In this document: piece after piece, positions 1 through 8,242 of the stretch | Layout of the letters: each line of letters begins with the position of its first letter | Position numbering within the stretch: the stretch's first letter is position 1 | Assembly: GCF_900163665.1 (NCBI RefSeq) | Contig: NZ_FUIA01000026.1 | Location: 1-64,000 of the forward strand | Direction of reading: 5' to 3' | DNA: 64,000 nt | Source of the DNA: Frigoribacterium sp. JB110 | GTDB lineage: Bacteria > Actinomycetota > Actinomycetes > Actinomycetales > Microbacteriaceae | Made by a program: the position numbers and the translations under genes | Notes under the pieces: model-generated | The model's database searches: none | The model's input: only the letters and a program-made list of their open reading frames with translations | Told to the model about the DNA's origin: nothing

Positions 1-2
1 GC

Positions 3-296
3 AAAGGGCTGGGCGGGGCACTGCTCGGGGCGCATATCGACGCGTGCGAGGAATTCGGTCTGCATGAGATCGTCGCGGTGATCAGCGATCGAAGCGCGGA
101 TGCGTCGATCGCGCTGCACGAGAAGTTCGGCTTCCGCGAAGTGGGCCGGATGGGCAGGGTCGGGTTCAAATTCGGACGGTGGCTTGGCACGATCTACCTG
201 CAGAAATCGCTCAAGGGTCGCAGGCGCCCCGGACCTCTGTCACGGATGTTCGGGCGAGCAGGCGCAAGGGAACGCGCCCCTCAGCGCCGCGGCTGA
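3..296 (+). CDS. GNAT-family N-acetyltransferase, C-terminal part only
   Basis: Reading frame open from the left window edge to TGA at 294-296; the N-terminus lies outside. The visible part carries the end of the acetyl-CoA binding segment (KGLGGALLGA, matching the Q/R-x-x-G-x-G/A loop of GNAT enzymes), then a strand and the typical C-terminal motif ALHEKFGFREVG followed by VGFKFGRWLGTIYLQKSL, as in phosphinothricin/amino-acid acetyltransferases. Such enzymes move an acetyl group from acetyl-CoA to an amine; the substrate cannot be told from this fragment. An extra basic tail of about 25 residues follows the domain. The 3' end overlaps the convergent dehydrogenase gene by 16 bp. Confidence 0.85.
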   Translation, partial: KGLGGALLGAHIDACEEFGLHEIVAVISDRSADASIALHEKFGFREVGRMGRVGFKFGRWLGTIYLQKSLKGRRRPGPLSRMFGRAGARERAPQRRG

Positions 297-1345
297 ACGG
301 CGGTGCGCGGGGCGATCGGCGCCGGCCCGGCGAGCAGGCTCGGCAGGTACGACAGCGGAACGGCCGGCGTGACCAGCTGCTCCCACGGCCAGCGGGAGCG
401 GGCTTCTGTGAGGTAGTCGATCGCGAGCGAGAGATGGTGCGGCTCCGCGCCGCTGACACCCGAGACGCTCTGCCAGCGTGCGGTGACGCGATGGGTGTCC
501 AGGTCGGCGTTGCCGTGACCGGGGGCGGGCGTGGACCGGTGCTGCTCGACGAGGATGAGGCGGCCGCCGATCGTGAGCGCTCGCAGCGCGGCGGAGGTCA
601 CGTCTCCGGATCGAGTGAAGTCGACCACGATGTCGGCGTCCGGCAGACCGTCGTGCGGGTCGACTGTCTCCGTCGCGCCGAATGTGCGGGCGAGGTGGCG
701 GCGTGCCGCGTCGCGGTCGACCACCACGATCGAGGCGGCGTCGCTGTCGTTCGCATAGGCGGCTGCGGTCAGTCCGAGCAGGCCGGCTCCCAGGATGAGC
801 ACGCGCGCTCCGCGGAGCGAGCCCACAGCGTCGAATGCGGAGATCACGGTCGCGGCGGAGCACCCGGCCGACGCGGCGACGGGGTCGCAGAGATCGTGCG
901 GAACGGGCGCGATCGCGGCGCCGCGGGGGAGGAGCAGGTGCCTGGCGAATGTGCCTGACAACGGCCACGGTCCGTCGATGCTCTGCTCGCCGAGCGACAT
1001 CGACTTCCGGCACGCGGCGGTCAGACCCGCCCTGCACCTGTCGCATCTGCCGCAGGTCACCGTCGGCGCCCACACCACGCGTGTGCCTGGCTCGACGGAA
1101 GCGTCCGCTCCTGCGCGGAGTACGCGCCCCACGCCCTCATGCCCGAGGATCCGCGCTTGCCCCTGCTGGTTCTGCGCCGCCTTGCGATCTGCGCCGCACA
1201 CGGTCGCCAGATCGATGGCCACGATGACCTCGCCGGGACCGGGATCCGGCACGTCGACGCGCTCGATCGAGACCGCGTCGTCGCGATGCACAGCTGCTGT
1301 CGTCGCGGCCTGCGTCTCCGTGGAAAGCGGACGAGCCAGAGACAT
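281..1345 (-). CDS. Zinc-dependent alcohol dehydrogenase family protein (MDR)
   Basis: 354 aa, normal for medium-chain dehydrogenases. Residues near 50 hold CGADRKA with the first catalytic zinc ligand, GHEGVG follows at about 70 with the second, and CGRCDRCRAGLTAAC near 97-111 supplies the four cysteines of the structural zinc. A Rossmann nucleotide site is seen as LILGAGLLGL near 185. The layout (CGAD start, GCSAATVISAFDA region) resembles the phosphonate-catabolism-associated dehydrogenase subgroup, but no phosphonate genes are nearby, so the substrate is unknown. The ATG at 1345 has a strong ribosome site, GGGGAGGTGACC. It lies 138 bp downstream of the HxlR gene on the same strand and may be its target. 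Confidence 0.88.
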   Translation of the reverse strand: MSLARPLSTETQAATTAAVHRDDAVSIERVDVPDPGPGEVIVAIDLATVCGADRKAAQNQQGQARILGHEGVGRVLRAGADASVEPGTRVVWAPTVTCGRCDRCRAGLTAACRKSMSLGEQSIDGPWPLSGTFARHLLLPRGAAIAPVPHDLCDPVAASAGCSAATVISAFDAVGSLRGARVLILGAGLLGLTAAAYANDSDAASIVVVDRDAARRHLARTFGATETVDPHDGLPDADIVVDFTRSGDVTSAALRALTIGGRLILVEQHRSTPAPGHGNADLDTHRVTARWQSVSGVSGAEPHHLSLAIDYLTEARSRWPWEQLVTPAVPLSYLPSLLAGPAPIAPRTAVQPRR

Positions 1346-1483
1346 ATGGTCACCTCCCCGTGGTCCCTCACCATGCTGGTGGGCCGGGCAGAACGCACTC
1401 CGGATGCCGGGTGAACGCGGTGTGAACGACAGGAGCGAGTTTGTTCATGCCCCGCAGGGAACATTCGTGCGGGACGCAGTCGC

Positions 1484-1819
1484 TCACACCCCGTGACGCT
1501 GTGCGAACTCCGCGCCCCATGCGTCCATCGCGCTCACGATCGGTTCGAGGGAGCGGCCCGTCTCGCTCAGGGCGTACTCGACTCGCGGCGGCACCTCCGG
1601 GAACGCGGTGCGCTGCACGATGCCGTCTTCCTCGAGTTCGCGCAGCTGACGCGTCAGCGTCTTGGTGTTCGCCAGCGGCACCAAGCGGCCGATCTCGTTG
1701 AAGCGTCGCGTTCCGGCGAGAAGATGCTTCACGAGCGTCAGCTTCCACGTTCCGCCCAGGACGGAGACGGCCACCTCGACTGGGCAGACTTCCATTGCTC
1801 GCGATACCGGCAACCGCAT
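1484..1819 (-). CDS. HxlR-family winged-helix transcriptional regulator
   Basis: 111 aa, the usual length. The family pattern is clear: a cysteine at position 12 in CPVEVAVSVLGGTWKL, the recognition region RRFNEIGRLVPLANTKTLTRQLRELEEDGIV, and wing residues PPRVEYALSETGRSLEPI. HxlR proteins sense electrophiles or redox stress, often through this N-terminal cysteine, and usually control an adjacent oxidoreductase. The neighbours fit: a divergent flavodoxin-fold NAD(P)H oxidoreductase starts within 70 bp, and a zinc alcohol dehydrogenase follows downstream. ATG at 1819 is preceded by AGGAGA with good spacing. Regulation of both neighbours is inferred from position. Confidence 0.92.
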   Translation of the reverse strand: MRLPVSRAMEVCPVEVAVSVLGGTWKLTLVKHLLAGTRRFNEIGRLVPLANTKTLTRQLRELEEDGIVQRTAFPEVPPRVEYALSETGRSLEPIVSAMDAWGAEFAQRHGV

Positions 1820-1885
1820 GATCTCTCCTAAGCGACAAAAATGTCCGTACTGGCGTGATCTATCCTATTGAGTCAGCATCGACAT
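1820..1885. promoter_or_regulatory. Divergent promoter region with candidate HxlR operator
   Basis: This 66-bp spacer separates the regulator from the oxidoreductase. It contains the inverted repeat GACA-AAAA-TGTC (1834-1845), a possible regulator site, and TATCCT at 1861-1866, a plausible -10 for the rightward gene whose ATG is at 1886 (a TTG at 1868 is an alternative start). The spacing leaves a leader of only about 13-20 nt. Operator identity is inferred. Confidence 0.45.
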
Positions 1886-2677
1886 ATGCACGACACCGAC
1901 GACACCGCTTCCACGATCCTCTGGATCAGCGCCCATCCGGAATCGCGCTCGCTGAACGGGAGTCTTCGACGCGACGGCATCGCGCATCTTCGCAGGCAGG
2001 GCAGCGTGGTCATCGAATCCGATCTCTACGCGATGGGCTGGGACCCTGTGCTGCGGGCCGCCGACGGCGGACGCGATTCCTGCACAGGGGAGCCGTTCCG
2101 CGTCAGCGCGGATACCCGCGACGCCTATCGTTCCGGAGCTCAGCGCCCGGACGTCGGCGCTGAGCAGGACAAGCTCCGCCGCGCAGACGCGGTCGTCGTC
2201 CAGTTCCCCCTGTGGTGGTACGGCATGCCGGCCATTCTCAAGGGGTGGTTCGACCGCGTCTTCGTCAGCGGTTTCGCGTTCGGCACGGATCACGTCACCG
2301 GGCGCAGACTGCGCTTCGAACGGGGGCCGTTCGTCGGCAAGCGCGCCTTCGTCGTGACCACGCTCGGTGACAGGCCGCGAGCCATCGGCCCGCGCGGCAA
2401 GTCAGGTGAGCTGCATGAACTGCTCTTCGGGCTGCTCCACGGCACGTTCGCCTACACGGGGATGAGCGTACTGCCGACGTGGGCGCTCCCCAGCGCCGAT
2501 CGCCTCACGGACTACGCAGAAGTGCGAGACGACCTGCATCAGCGCCTGGACCGGCTGTTCACCGACGAGCCGATCGCGTACCGCCCGCAGTTCGCCGGCG
2601 ACTACACCGAGGAGTGGGAGCTCGCCTCGCACGTGCGGCCAGGCGAACACGGCGTGCGCGTGCACGTCGAGGACTAG
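1886..2677 (+). CDS. NAD(P)H dehydrogenase (quinone)-like flavodoxin-fold oxidoreductase
   Basis: 263 aa from the ATG at 1886; an in-frame TTG at 1868 would add six residues. Belongs to the Flavodoxin_2/KefF-MdaB type of FMN- or FAD-binding NAD(P)H oxidoreductases. The N-terminus has the flavin phosphate loop WISAHPESRSLN, and the middle has the diagnostic FPLWWYGMPAILKGWFDRVF followed by GFAFG. These enzymes reduce quinones or other electrophiles by two electrons. The divergent HxlR gene makes it a likely electrophile-induced detoxification enzyme, as in YodB-type systems; the true inducer and substrate cannot be read from the sequence. Confidence 0.88.
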   Translation: MHDTDDTASTILWISAHPESRSLNGSLRRDGIAHLRRQGSVVIESDLYAMGWDPVLRAADGGRDSCTGEPFRVSADTRDAYRSGAQRPDVGAEQDKLRRADAVVVQFPLWWYGMPAILKGWFDRVFVSGFAFGTDHVTGRRLRFERGPFVGKRAFVVTTLGDRPRAIGPRGKSGELHELLFGLLHGTFAYTGMSVLPTWALPSADRLTDYAEVRDDLHQRLDRLFTDEPIAYRPQFAGDYTEEWELASHVRPGEHGVRVHVED

Positions 2678-2687
2678 CGATGCGCGG

Positions 2688-4730
2688 TCACCGACGTGCG
2701 GCGCGGCGCGCGAACAGCACAGACGCTGCCCCCGCGAACAGCAGACCGAATCCCATCGCGCCGAGGTACGGCACGCTGGATGCGGCGTCGAAGCCCGTCG
2801 CTGGCAGCTCGGTCGTGCCGTCGGTGCCGCCGGTGCCGCCGGAGCCGTCGGTGTCGTCGGGGAGGACGTCGGTGTCGTTCGTGTCCGGCGGCGTCGGGTC
2901 AGGCACCACTGGTGCGTCGGCGACGGTGACGGTGAGCTCGATCTCGTCGGTGAGGCCGATCTCGTCGGTGACCCGCACCGTGAGGGCTGCTGAGCCCGCC
3001 GCCTCGGGCGTGCCCGCGATCGCGCCGGTGTCCGGGGCGAGAGTCAGACCAGAGGGAAGCGCACCATCGACGATCTCCCACACGAGCGGCGCTGCGCCGC
3101 CGGTCGCCGCCACGGCGGTCTGATAGGGCTCGCCGACGACTCCGTCCGGCAGGGAAGCGGTCGTGATCATCGGCGGGTCGTTCTGCACCCATCCGGAGTG
3201 CAGCGGCACGTCGATCGGTGTGCCGTCGCCGCTCAGATCCGCGCTGAGCACGGTGTCGTCGCCGACCGGCTCGTCGGTGGCGGCTGTGTCGAGGTACCAC
3301 GCGTCGAAATCACGGTCGTCGAGTGCGGGAACAGGAAGATCCGATGCGGACAGCTCGGCATCGGCGAGCGCGGCGGCGTAGACCGTCATCTGCTCCGGCG
3401 CGACTGTTCCGCCCTGTACGCGGAACTCGAGCAGGTAGTTGTGCTCGGTCACGGTCAGCGGGGCTTCGGTCACCGCGACGGTGTGCGCGATCGCCCCGGA
3501 GTTGGTGACCGTTCCCGCACCGGTGAGCGCGCCTTCACCGGTGATCGTGCCGGGGTTGGTCGCCGCCGCTCCTTCGGAGAGCACGATCGCGCTGTCCGCG
3601 GCGACGTGCAACGTGCCTGCATTGTGCAGCGTTCCGAACTCGCCCGTGTCGGGCGAATCGGCGCAAGCAGATCCGAAGCAGTTGTTTCCGCCTCCGATCG
3701 CCGTGCTGTCTGACGAGCCGTTGTCCGGGTTGTGTCCGGAGACGACCGTCACGTCCGCGCCATCGTCGATGACGACGTCGCCGCCTGCACCTCCCTGCCC
3801 TGTCCTGGCTCCGCCGCCTCCGATACCCGCTCCGCCGCCGATCGAGCCGTAGCTCATGCCACCGCCAGCGGTCACTCGTGCATCGCCGCCGATGTGCACC
3901 GTGCCGCCCATGCCGCCGTCGACGTCGCCGCTGACGGCCGCTCCGCCGCCGATGCCTGCGCCCAACGACGTGGTTCCTGCGGTCACCGTGCCGCCGGTGA
4001 TCGTGACGTCACCGCCGTCGCCGGGTCCCTCGCCGTAGTCGGCACCGCCTCCGATGCCGGCGCCGCCGTAGATGCCGAGGGCTTTGATGGCTCCACCGGT
4101 GACGGTCAGCGTACCGGCGTCACCGCTTCCGCCACCGCCGATGCCCGCGCCGCGAGCCCCGCCCTGCGCATCGACCGTGCCGCCGGTGATGGTGACGTCG
4201 CCGCCTGCACCGTGGTTCCCGCCGCCGATGCCCGCGCCTCCGGCGGGTGCGGTCAGCGTCACGGTGCCGCCCGCGATCGTGATGCTGCCTGCGGAGTCAC
4301 CCGAACCGCCGCCGATGGCGGCGGAAGAAGCCCCACCTCTGGCCTGAAGCGCTCCGCCGCCTGCCCCGTCCTCGATGCGAAGCGCCGCATCCGCAGGAAC
4401 GGAGATGCCCGCGGCGAGCTCGGGACCCGTGACTTCAAGTGTGTGGCCGTCGAGATCCAGGGTGACGGATGTGCCGCTTGTGACAGTCAGCGGCGCGTCA
4501 TCTGGGGAGACCGTCACATCACCGCACAGGGTGACGGCTGCGCCATCGGCTGCGTTGTTGAACGCGGCGGTGAAGGCGGCTGCATCACACGCCGCCTGCG
4601 GTTCCTCTGCGGCGGCCGGGGCCGTTGCGAGACCGAGGGCGGCGAGGCCCGCGACGACCGTCAGTCCCGCGTTGCGGAGGATCTGAGAGCGTGGGGACGT
4701 TCCGGCGTCAGAGTCGACGTCTCGCGGCAT
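2688..4730 (-). CDS. LPATG-anchored surface protein with GIGGG repeats, InlB-like and Ig-like segments
   Basis: 680 aa from ATG 4730, supported by AGGAGAGG 9 nt upstream; the frame stays open further upstream but overlaps the ABC gene. Signal peptide of about 42 residues ending AAA. Then seven repeats built on AGIGGG and ITGGTV modules, often with GDAG/GAGG linkers, predicting a right-handed parallel beta-helix like repeat proteins of Gram-positive surfaces. After it comes a segment resembling an InlB B-repeat (DAWYLDTAATDEPV), then a putative Ig fold of the He_PIG type (ALPSGLTLAPDTGAIAGTPE), a Gly/Asp/Thr-rich spacer and the sorting signal LPATG, hydrophobic stretch and RRAARR tail. Wall anchoring by sortase is expected; binding function unknown. 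Convergent with the preceding gene, 10 bp apart. Confidence 0.85.
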   Translation of the reverse strand: MPRDVDSDAGTSPRSQILRNAGLTVVAGLAALGLATAPAAAEEPQAACDAAAFTAAFNNAADGAAVTLCGDVTVSPDDAPLTVTSGTSVTLDLDGHTLEVTGPELAAGISVPADAALRIEDGAGGGALQARGGASSAAIGGGSGDSAGSITIAGGTVTLTAPAGGAGIGGGNHGAGGDVTITGGTVDAQGGARGAGIGGGGSGDAGTLTVTGGAIKALGIYGGAGIGGGADYGEGPGDGGDVTITGGTVTAGTTSLGAGIGGGAAVSGDVDGGMGGTVHIGGDARVTAGGGMSYGSIGGGAGIGGGGARTGQGGAGGDVVIDDGADVTVVSGHNPDNGSSDSTAIGGGNNCFGSACADSPDTGEFGTLHNAGTLHVAADSAIVLSEGAAATNPGTITGEGALTGAGTVTNSGAIAHTVAVTEAPLTVTEHNYLLEFRVQGGTVAPEQMTVYAAALADAELSASDLPVPALDDRDFDAWYLDTAATDEPVGDDTVLSADLSGDGTPIDVPLHSGWVQNDPPMITTASLPDGVVGEPYQTAVAATGGAAPLVWEIVDGALPSGLTLAPDTGAIAGTPEAAGSAALTVRVTDEIGLTDEIELTVTVADAPVVPDPTPPDTNDTDVLPDDTDGSGGTGGTDGTTELPATGFDAASSVPYLGAMGFGLLFAGAASVLFARRAARR

Positions 4731-4784
4731 GGATCGGGTCCTCTCCTGCGACGACTCGCGCAGGGGCGGCGAAGTCTCGACAAA

Positions 4785-4796
4785 CATACCGGTATG
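4785..4796. promoter_or_regulatory. 12-bp palindrome in the surface-protein promoter region
   Basis: CATACCGGTATG is a perfect 12-bp palindrome, 55 bp upstream of the surface-protein start. On the minus strand it overlaps TATGTT, a reasonable -10 hexamer, so a bound regulator would block transcription. No regulator gene is adjacent; the role is inferred from symmetry and position only. Confidence 0.35.
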
Positions 4797-4822
4797 AACT
4801 CTCGATCGCCAGAGGTGCTGCT

Positions 4823-5608
4823 CTATGCTTCCAGCGTCGGGATCGCGGCGAGCAGCCTGCGGGTGTAGTCCTCGCGGGGGGAGTGGAGCACCTCGGCGAC
4901 GGGGCCGCGTTCGACGATGCGGCCATCCGACATCACGACGACGGTGTCGCAGAGGTTCTGCACCACGCCGATGTCGTGGCTGACCATCACGAGCGTGAGG
5001 TTCGTCTCGGTGCGCAGCTGCCGCAGCAGATCGAGGATCCGCGCCCTGACGGTCACGTCGAGCGCGGACAGCGGTTCGTCGCCGACCAGGATCTCCGGTC
5101 GGTGCACGATCGCGCGGGCGAGCGCGATGCGCTGGCGCTGACCGCCGGAGAACTCGTGCGGGTGGCGGTCGGCCGCTTCGGCGTCCAAGCCGACCTGTGC
5201 CAGCACTTCGCGCACGCGCTCCAGCCGGGCCGCGTGGTCCGGTTCGATTCCCAGCGCCCACAGCGGTTCGCCGACGATCCGGCCCACGCTCATCCGGGGG
5301 TCGAGCGATGCGTAGGGGTCCTGGAACACGACCCCTGTCATCCGGCGCAGCCAGTGCAGCGATCTCGCCGACGCACGGGAATCGACGCGGCGCCCCGCGA
5401 TCTCGACGGTGCCGGATGATGCGCGGTCGAGCCCGAGCAGCAGTCGGACGAGCGTCGATTTGCCCGAGCCCGATTCGCCGATGATGCCGACGGACTCGCC
5501 GGCGGCGACCTCGATGTCGGCAGGGTGCAGCGCGGTCGTCGTGCGCTTCGGGCGAGGGGCGGGGTAGGTGCGCCCGAGGCCGGAGGCGCTGATGATCGGA
5601 TCGGTCAC
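4823..5608 (-). CDS. Peptide-type ABC transporter ATP-binding protein (DppF/OppF-like)
   Basis: 261 aa. Walker [10 protein letters not shown] near residue 44, Q-loop FQDPYASLDPRMSVG, ABC signature FSGGQRQRIALARAI, Walker B ILVGDEPLSALD and switch His in VSHDIG. The Q-loop sequence is typical of oligopeptide/nickel importer ATPases. GTG start at 5608 overlaps the TGA of the upstream ATPase (GTGA), which indicates translational coupling; earlier in-frame starts would lie inside that gene. Last gene of the six-gene hydrolase-ABC operon. It should pair with the other ATPase to energise the two permeases. Confidence 0.93.
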   Translation of the reverse strand: MTDPIISASGLGRTYPAPRPKRTTTALHPADIEVAAGESVGIIGESGSGKSTLVRLLLGLDRASSGTVEIAGRRVDSRASARSLHWLRRMTGVVFQDPYASLDPRMSVGRIVGEPLWALGIEPDHAARLERVREVLAQVGLDAEAADRHPHEFSGGQRQRIALARAIVHRPEILVGDEPLSALDVTVRARILDLLRQLRTETNLTLVMVSHDIGVVQNLCDTVVVMSDGRIVERGPVAEVLHSPREDYTRRLLAAIPTLEA

Positions 5609-6411
5609 GGCGTGCTCCCCTCGTCGCCTCGCGCGCCGGGGCGCCACAGTGTCGCCTTCGCGTCGCGCAGCAGCTGCTGCGTCACCTCGTGCGACGGTGC
5701 GGTGAGCAGTCGCTCGACAGTGCCGTGCTCGACCACCCGCCCGCGCTCGAGCACGATGCCGTGAGAAGCCACCTGAGCGAGCACCGCGAGGTCGTGCGTG
5801 ATGAACAGCAACGACGTGCCGTCGTCGTCGACGAGGCCGAGCAGCAGGTCCAGGATCTCTGCCTGGATGGTGACGTCGAGGGCTGTCGTCGGCTCGTCGG
5901 CGATGATCATGCGCGGTTCCGCGGCCAGGGCGGCGGCGATCGCGACGCGCTGGCGCTGGCCGCCGGAGAGCTGGTGCGGGTGACGGAGCACGATCGCCTC
6001 TGGCTCCGGAAGGCGCACCCGCCCCGCCAGATCGACGGCGAGACGACGCGCGTGCGCACGCGAGAGACCGCGATGGATCCGCGCGGCCTCCGATATCTGC
6101 CTGCCGACCGTGCGGATCGGGTTGAGCGCAGTCTGCGGCTCCTGGAACACCATGGCCGTGCCTGCGCCGCGCAGTCGGGCGCGCTCGCGGTCGGGCATGT
6201 TCACCAGCTCGCGGCCGTCCCACTCGACCGATCCTGTGACCTCGGCGCCCTCGGGCGCGAGACCCATCAGAGCCAGTGCGGTGAGCGACTTCCCCGATCC
6301 GGATTCTCCGATCAGACCGATGCGGGCGCCGTCCGGAACCTCGAACGAGACGCCGTCGACGACCGCCTCGCCGCCGAACGCGATCCGCAGGTCCTTCACG
6401 CTCAGGCTCAT
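5605..6411 (-). CDS. Peptide-type ABC transporter ATP-binding protein (DppD/OppD-like)
   Basis: 268 aa. Walker [10 protein letters not shown] near residue 40, Q-loop [15 protein letters not shown], signature [15 protein letters not shown], Walker [13 protein letters not shown], switch region [11 protein letters not shown]. The C-terminal cysteine-rich oligopeptide/dipeptide domain of many OppD proteins is not evident; the protein ends shortly after the switch region. ATG at 6411 overlaps the TGA of the permease gene (ATGA), so it is translated coupled to it. Works as one half of the ATPase pair of the importer. Confidence 0.93.
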   Translation of the reverse strand: MSLSVKDLRIAFGGEAVVDGVSFEVPDGARIGLIGESGSGKSLTALALMGLAPEGAEVTGSVEWDGRELVNMPDRERARLRGAGTAMVFQEPQTALNPIRTVGRQISEAARIHRGLSRAHARRLAVDLAGRVRLPEPEAIVLRHPHQLSGGQRQRVAIAAALAAEPRMIIADEPTTALDVTIQAEILDLLLGLVDDDGTSLLFITHDLAVLAQVASHGIVLERGRVVEHGTVERLLTAPSHEVTQQLLRDAKATLWRPGARGDEGSTP

Positions 6412-7277
6412 GCGACCACTCCCGGTCCGTCGTGCGGGATGCGGCGCCGGCCCGAGCGCAGCGTCGGATCGGTGGCGTCGCGCAGCGCGTCGCCGAGCAG
6501 GTTGAAGGCGAGAACGGCGGCGGTGATGGCCAGGCCCGGCCACAGCACGGAGAGGGGATGCACGGAGAGGTAGCGCTGCAGCTCGCTGAGGAGCACGCCC
6601 CAGCTCGGCTCGGTCACGCTCGCGCCGAAGCCCAGATACGACAGACCCGCCTCGGCCAGCACAGCGACGGCCATGCCCCACGACAGCTGCACGATGAAGA
6701 TCGGCGCGACGTTGGGCAGCAGGTGCCTGATGAGGTTCTGCATCGGCGTGAGGCCGGATGCCCGGCCCGCCAGCACGAAGTCGCTGGAGAGCACGCGGCG
6801 CAGCTCCGGCCGAGTGACGCGCGCGATGTTCACTCCGAAGCCGAGCCCGACCGACGCGACGACCACCCAGAGCGAACCGCCCCAGACGGCGGAGATCATC
6901 ATGGCGATCAGCAGCACGGGGAAGGCGACGAAGATGTCGATGATCACGGCGACGGATTCGCGCACCCACCGCGGCGTGAGGGCTCCGAGCGCGGCCATGG
7001 CGAGGCCGAACACGCAGGAGACGCAGGCGGCGCCGACGGCCACGACAACGGTTGTGCGGGCGCCGACCATGACCAGGCTCAGGATGTCGCGGCCCGTGTT
7101 GTCCGTGCCGAGCAGGTGCGGCCAGCCCGGCCCGGCCCAGCGCGCCGACGTGTCGACGGTGAGCGGGTCGAACGGCGTCCACACGAGCGAGACGAGCGCC
7201 GTCGCGACGACCAGTGCGACCACGACGAGGCCGAAGAGTCCTGTCGGAGAGCGCACGAGGCGCGACATCACGGTCAT
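6408..7277 (-). CDS. Peptide-type ABC transporter permease (DppC-like)
   Basis: 289 aa with five to six predicted membrane segments. The N-terminal part has WPHLLGTDNTGRDILS, the hallmark before the BPD_transp_1 domain in DppC/OppC proteins, and the EAA-like loop lies near GRASGLTPMQNLIRHLLPN. The C-terminal FNLLGDALRDATDP is typical of this subunit. Start ATG 7277 overlaps the stop of the companion permease by 4 bp. Forms the heterodimeric channel with the DppB-like protein. Confidence 0.93.
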   Translation of the reverse strand: MTVMSRLVRSPTGLFGLVVVALVVATALVSLVWTPFDPLTVDTSARWAGPGWPHLLGTDNTGRDILSLVMVGARTTVVVAVGAACVSCVFGLAMAALGALTPRWVRESVAVIIDIFVAFPVLLIAMMISAVWGGSLWVVVASVGLGFGVNIARVTRPELRRVLSSDFVLAGRASGLTPMQNLIRHLLPNVAPIFIVQLSWGMAVAVLAEAGLSYLGFGASVTEPSWGVLLSELQRYLSVHPLSVLWPGLAITAAVLAFNLLGDALRDATDPTLRSGRRRIPHDGPGVVA

Positions 7278-8230
7278 CTCTCCTCCTCCCGCTGCCTCGG
7301 GTCGATCACGCGGTGCACGAGGTCGACGATGAAGCCGACGATCAGCACGAAGCCGGTCAGCGCGAGGAGCTCTCCCTGCACCTTCTCCAGGTCGCGGGTG
7401 CCGACGTCGGAGACCAGCATCCGGCCGATGCCCGGCAGGTTGAACACCTGCTCGATGACGACAGCGCCGACGATGATGCCCGCGATCTGCAGTCCGAGCA
7501 CGGTCACGATCGACAGGCCGACGCTCGGCAGCCCGTGCCGCAGCAGCGCCTGCGTTCTGGTGAGCCCCTTCGCCGCCGCAGTGCGCACGAAGTCGGCCCC
7601 CATCGCCTGCAGAGTGGCGCTGCGCACGAAGCGCAGCAGCATGGCGCCCTCGACGACGCCGATCGTGACGGCGGGCAGGATCAGCGATTCGAGCGCGCGG
7701 CCGGGCGTGGCCCAGCCGGTTCTCGTGGGGAAGCCCTGCACGGGCAGCCAGCCGAGCCATACGGCGAACACCACCACGAGCATCATGCCGGCCCAGACGA
7801 CGGGAACGGCGGCGAGGGACTGGGCGACGAATCCGATCGCCTGGCCGTCCGCGTGCCGGCGTCGCACGGCGGACAGAACGCCGAACGGGACGGCCACGGC
7901 CAGCGCGATCACCAGCGCCAGCAGCCCCAGCGGCACCGTGACCTGGGCCTTCTCCGCGAGTTCTTCTGCGACCGGGGCCCCGCTGAGGTGCGACGTGCCG
8001 AGGTCGCCGGTGAGCACCCCGCCCATCCAGCTCGCGTACTGCTCGAACAGCGGGCGGTTCAGCCCGAGGCCCTCCCTGACGGCCTGCACCTGCTCCGGAG
8101 TTCCGCCCGTGCCGGCGATCACCTGCGCCACGTCTCCCGGCAGCACGCGCAGCGTGAGGAAGATGATGGCGCTGGCGGCGACCAGGCCGAGCACCAGCAG
8201 CGCCAGCCGGGTGAGGACGTACCGGATCAT
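7274..8230 (-). CDS. Peptide-type ABC transporter permease (DppB-like)
   Basis: 318 aa. The N-terminus MIRYVLTRLALLVLGLVAASAIIF and the following PGDVAQVIAG segment are characteristic of DppB/OppB permeases; the EAA-type loop is at RTAAAKGLTRTQALLRHGLP, and FNLPGIGRMLV is the conserved loop near the end. About six membrane segments. It starts 12 bp after the binding-protein gene and overlaps the DppC-like gene by ATGA. Confidence 0.93.
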   Translation of the reverse strand: MIRYVLTRLALLVLGLVAASAIIFLTLRVLPGDVAQVIAGTGGTPEQVQAVREGLGLNRPLFEQYASWMGGVLTGDLGTSHLSGAPVAEELAEKAQVTVPLGLLALVIALAVAVPFGVLSAVRRRHADGQAIGFVAQSLAAVPVVWAGMMLVVVFAVWLGWLPVQGFPTRTGWATPGRALESLILPAVTIGVVEGAMLLRFVRSATLQAMGADFVRTAAAKGLTRTQALLRHGLPSVGLSIVTVLGLQIAGIIVGAVVIEQVFNLPGIGRMLVSDVGTRDLEKVQGELLALTGFVLIVGFIVDLVHRVIDPRQREEER

Positions 8231-8242
8231 GGGATCGGCGCG

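Noticed and set aside
2688..5261. Extended 857-aa form of the LPATG protein
   Set aside because: The first 177 residues overlap the ABC ATPase gene and are Arg-rich shadow sequence; ATG 4730 has a good ribosome site and begins a proper signal peptide.
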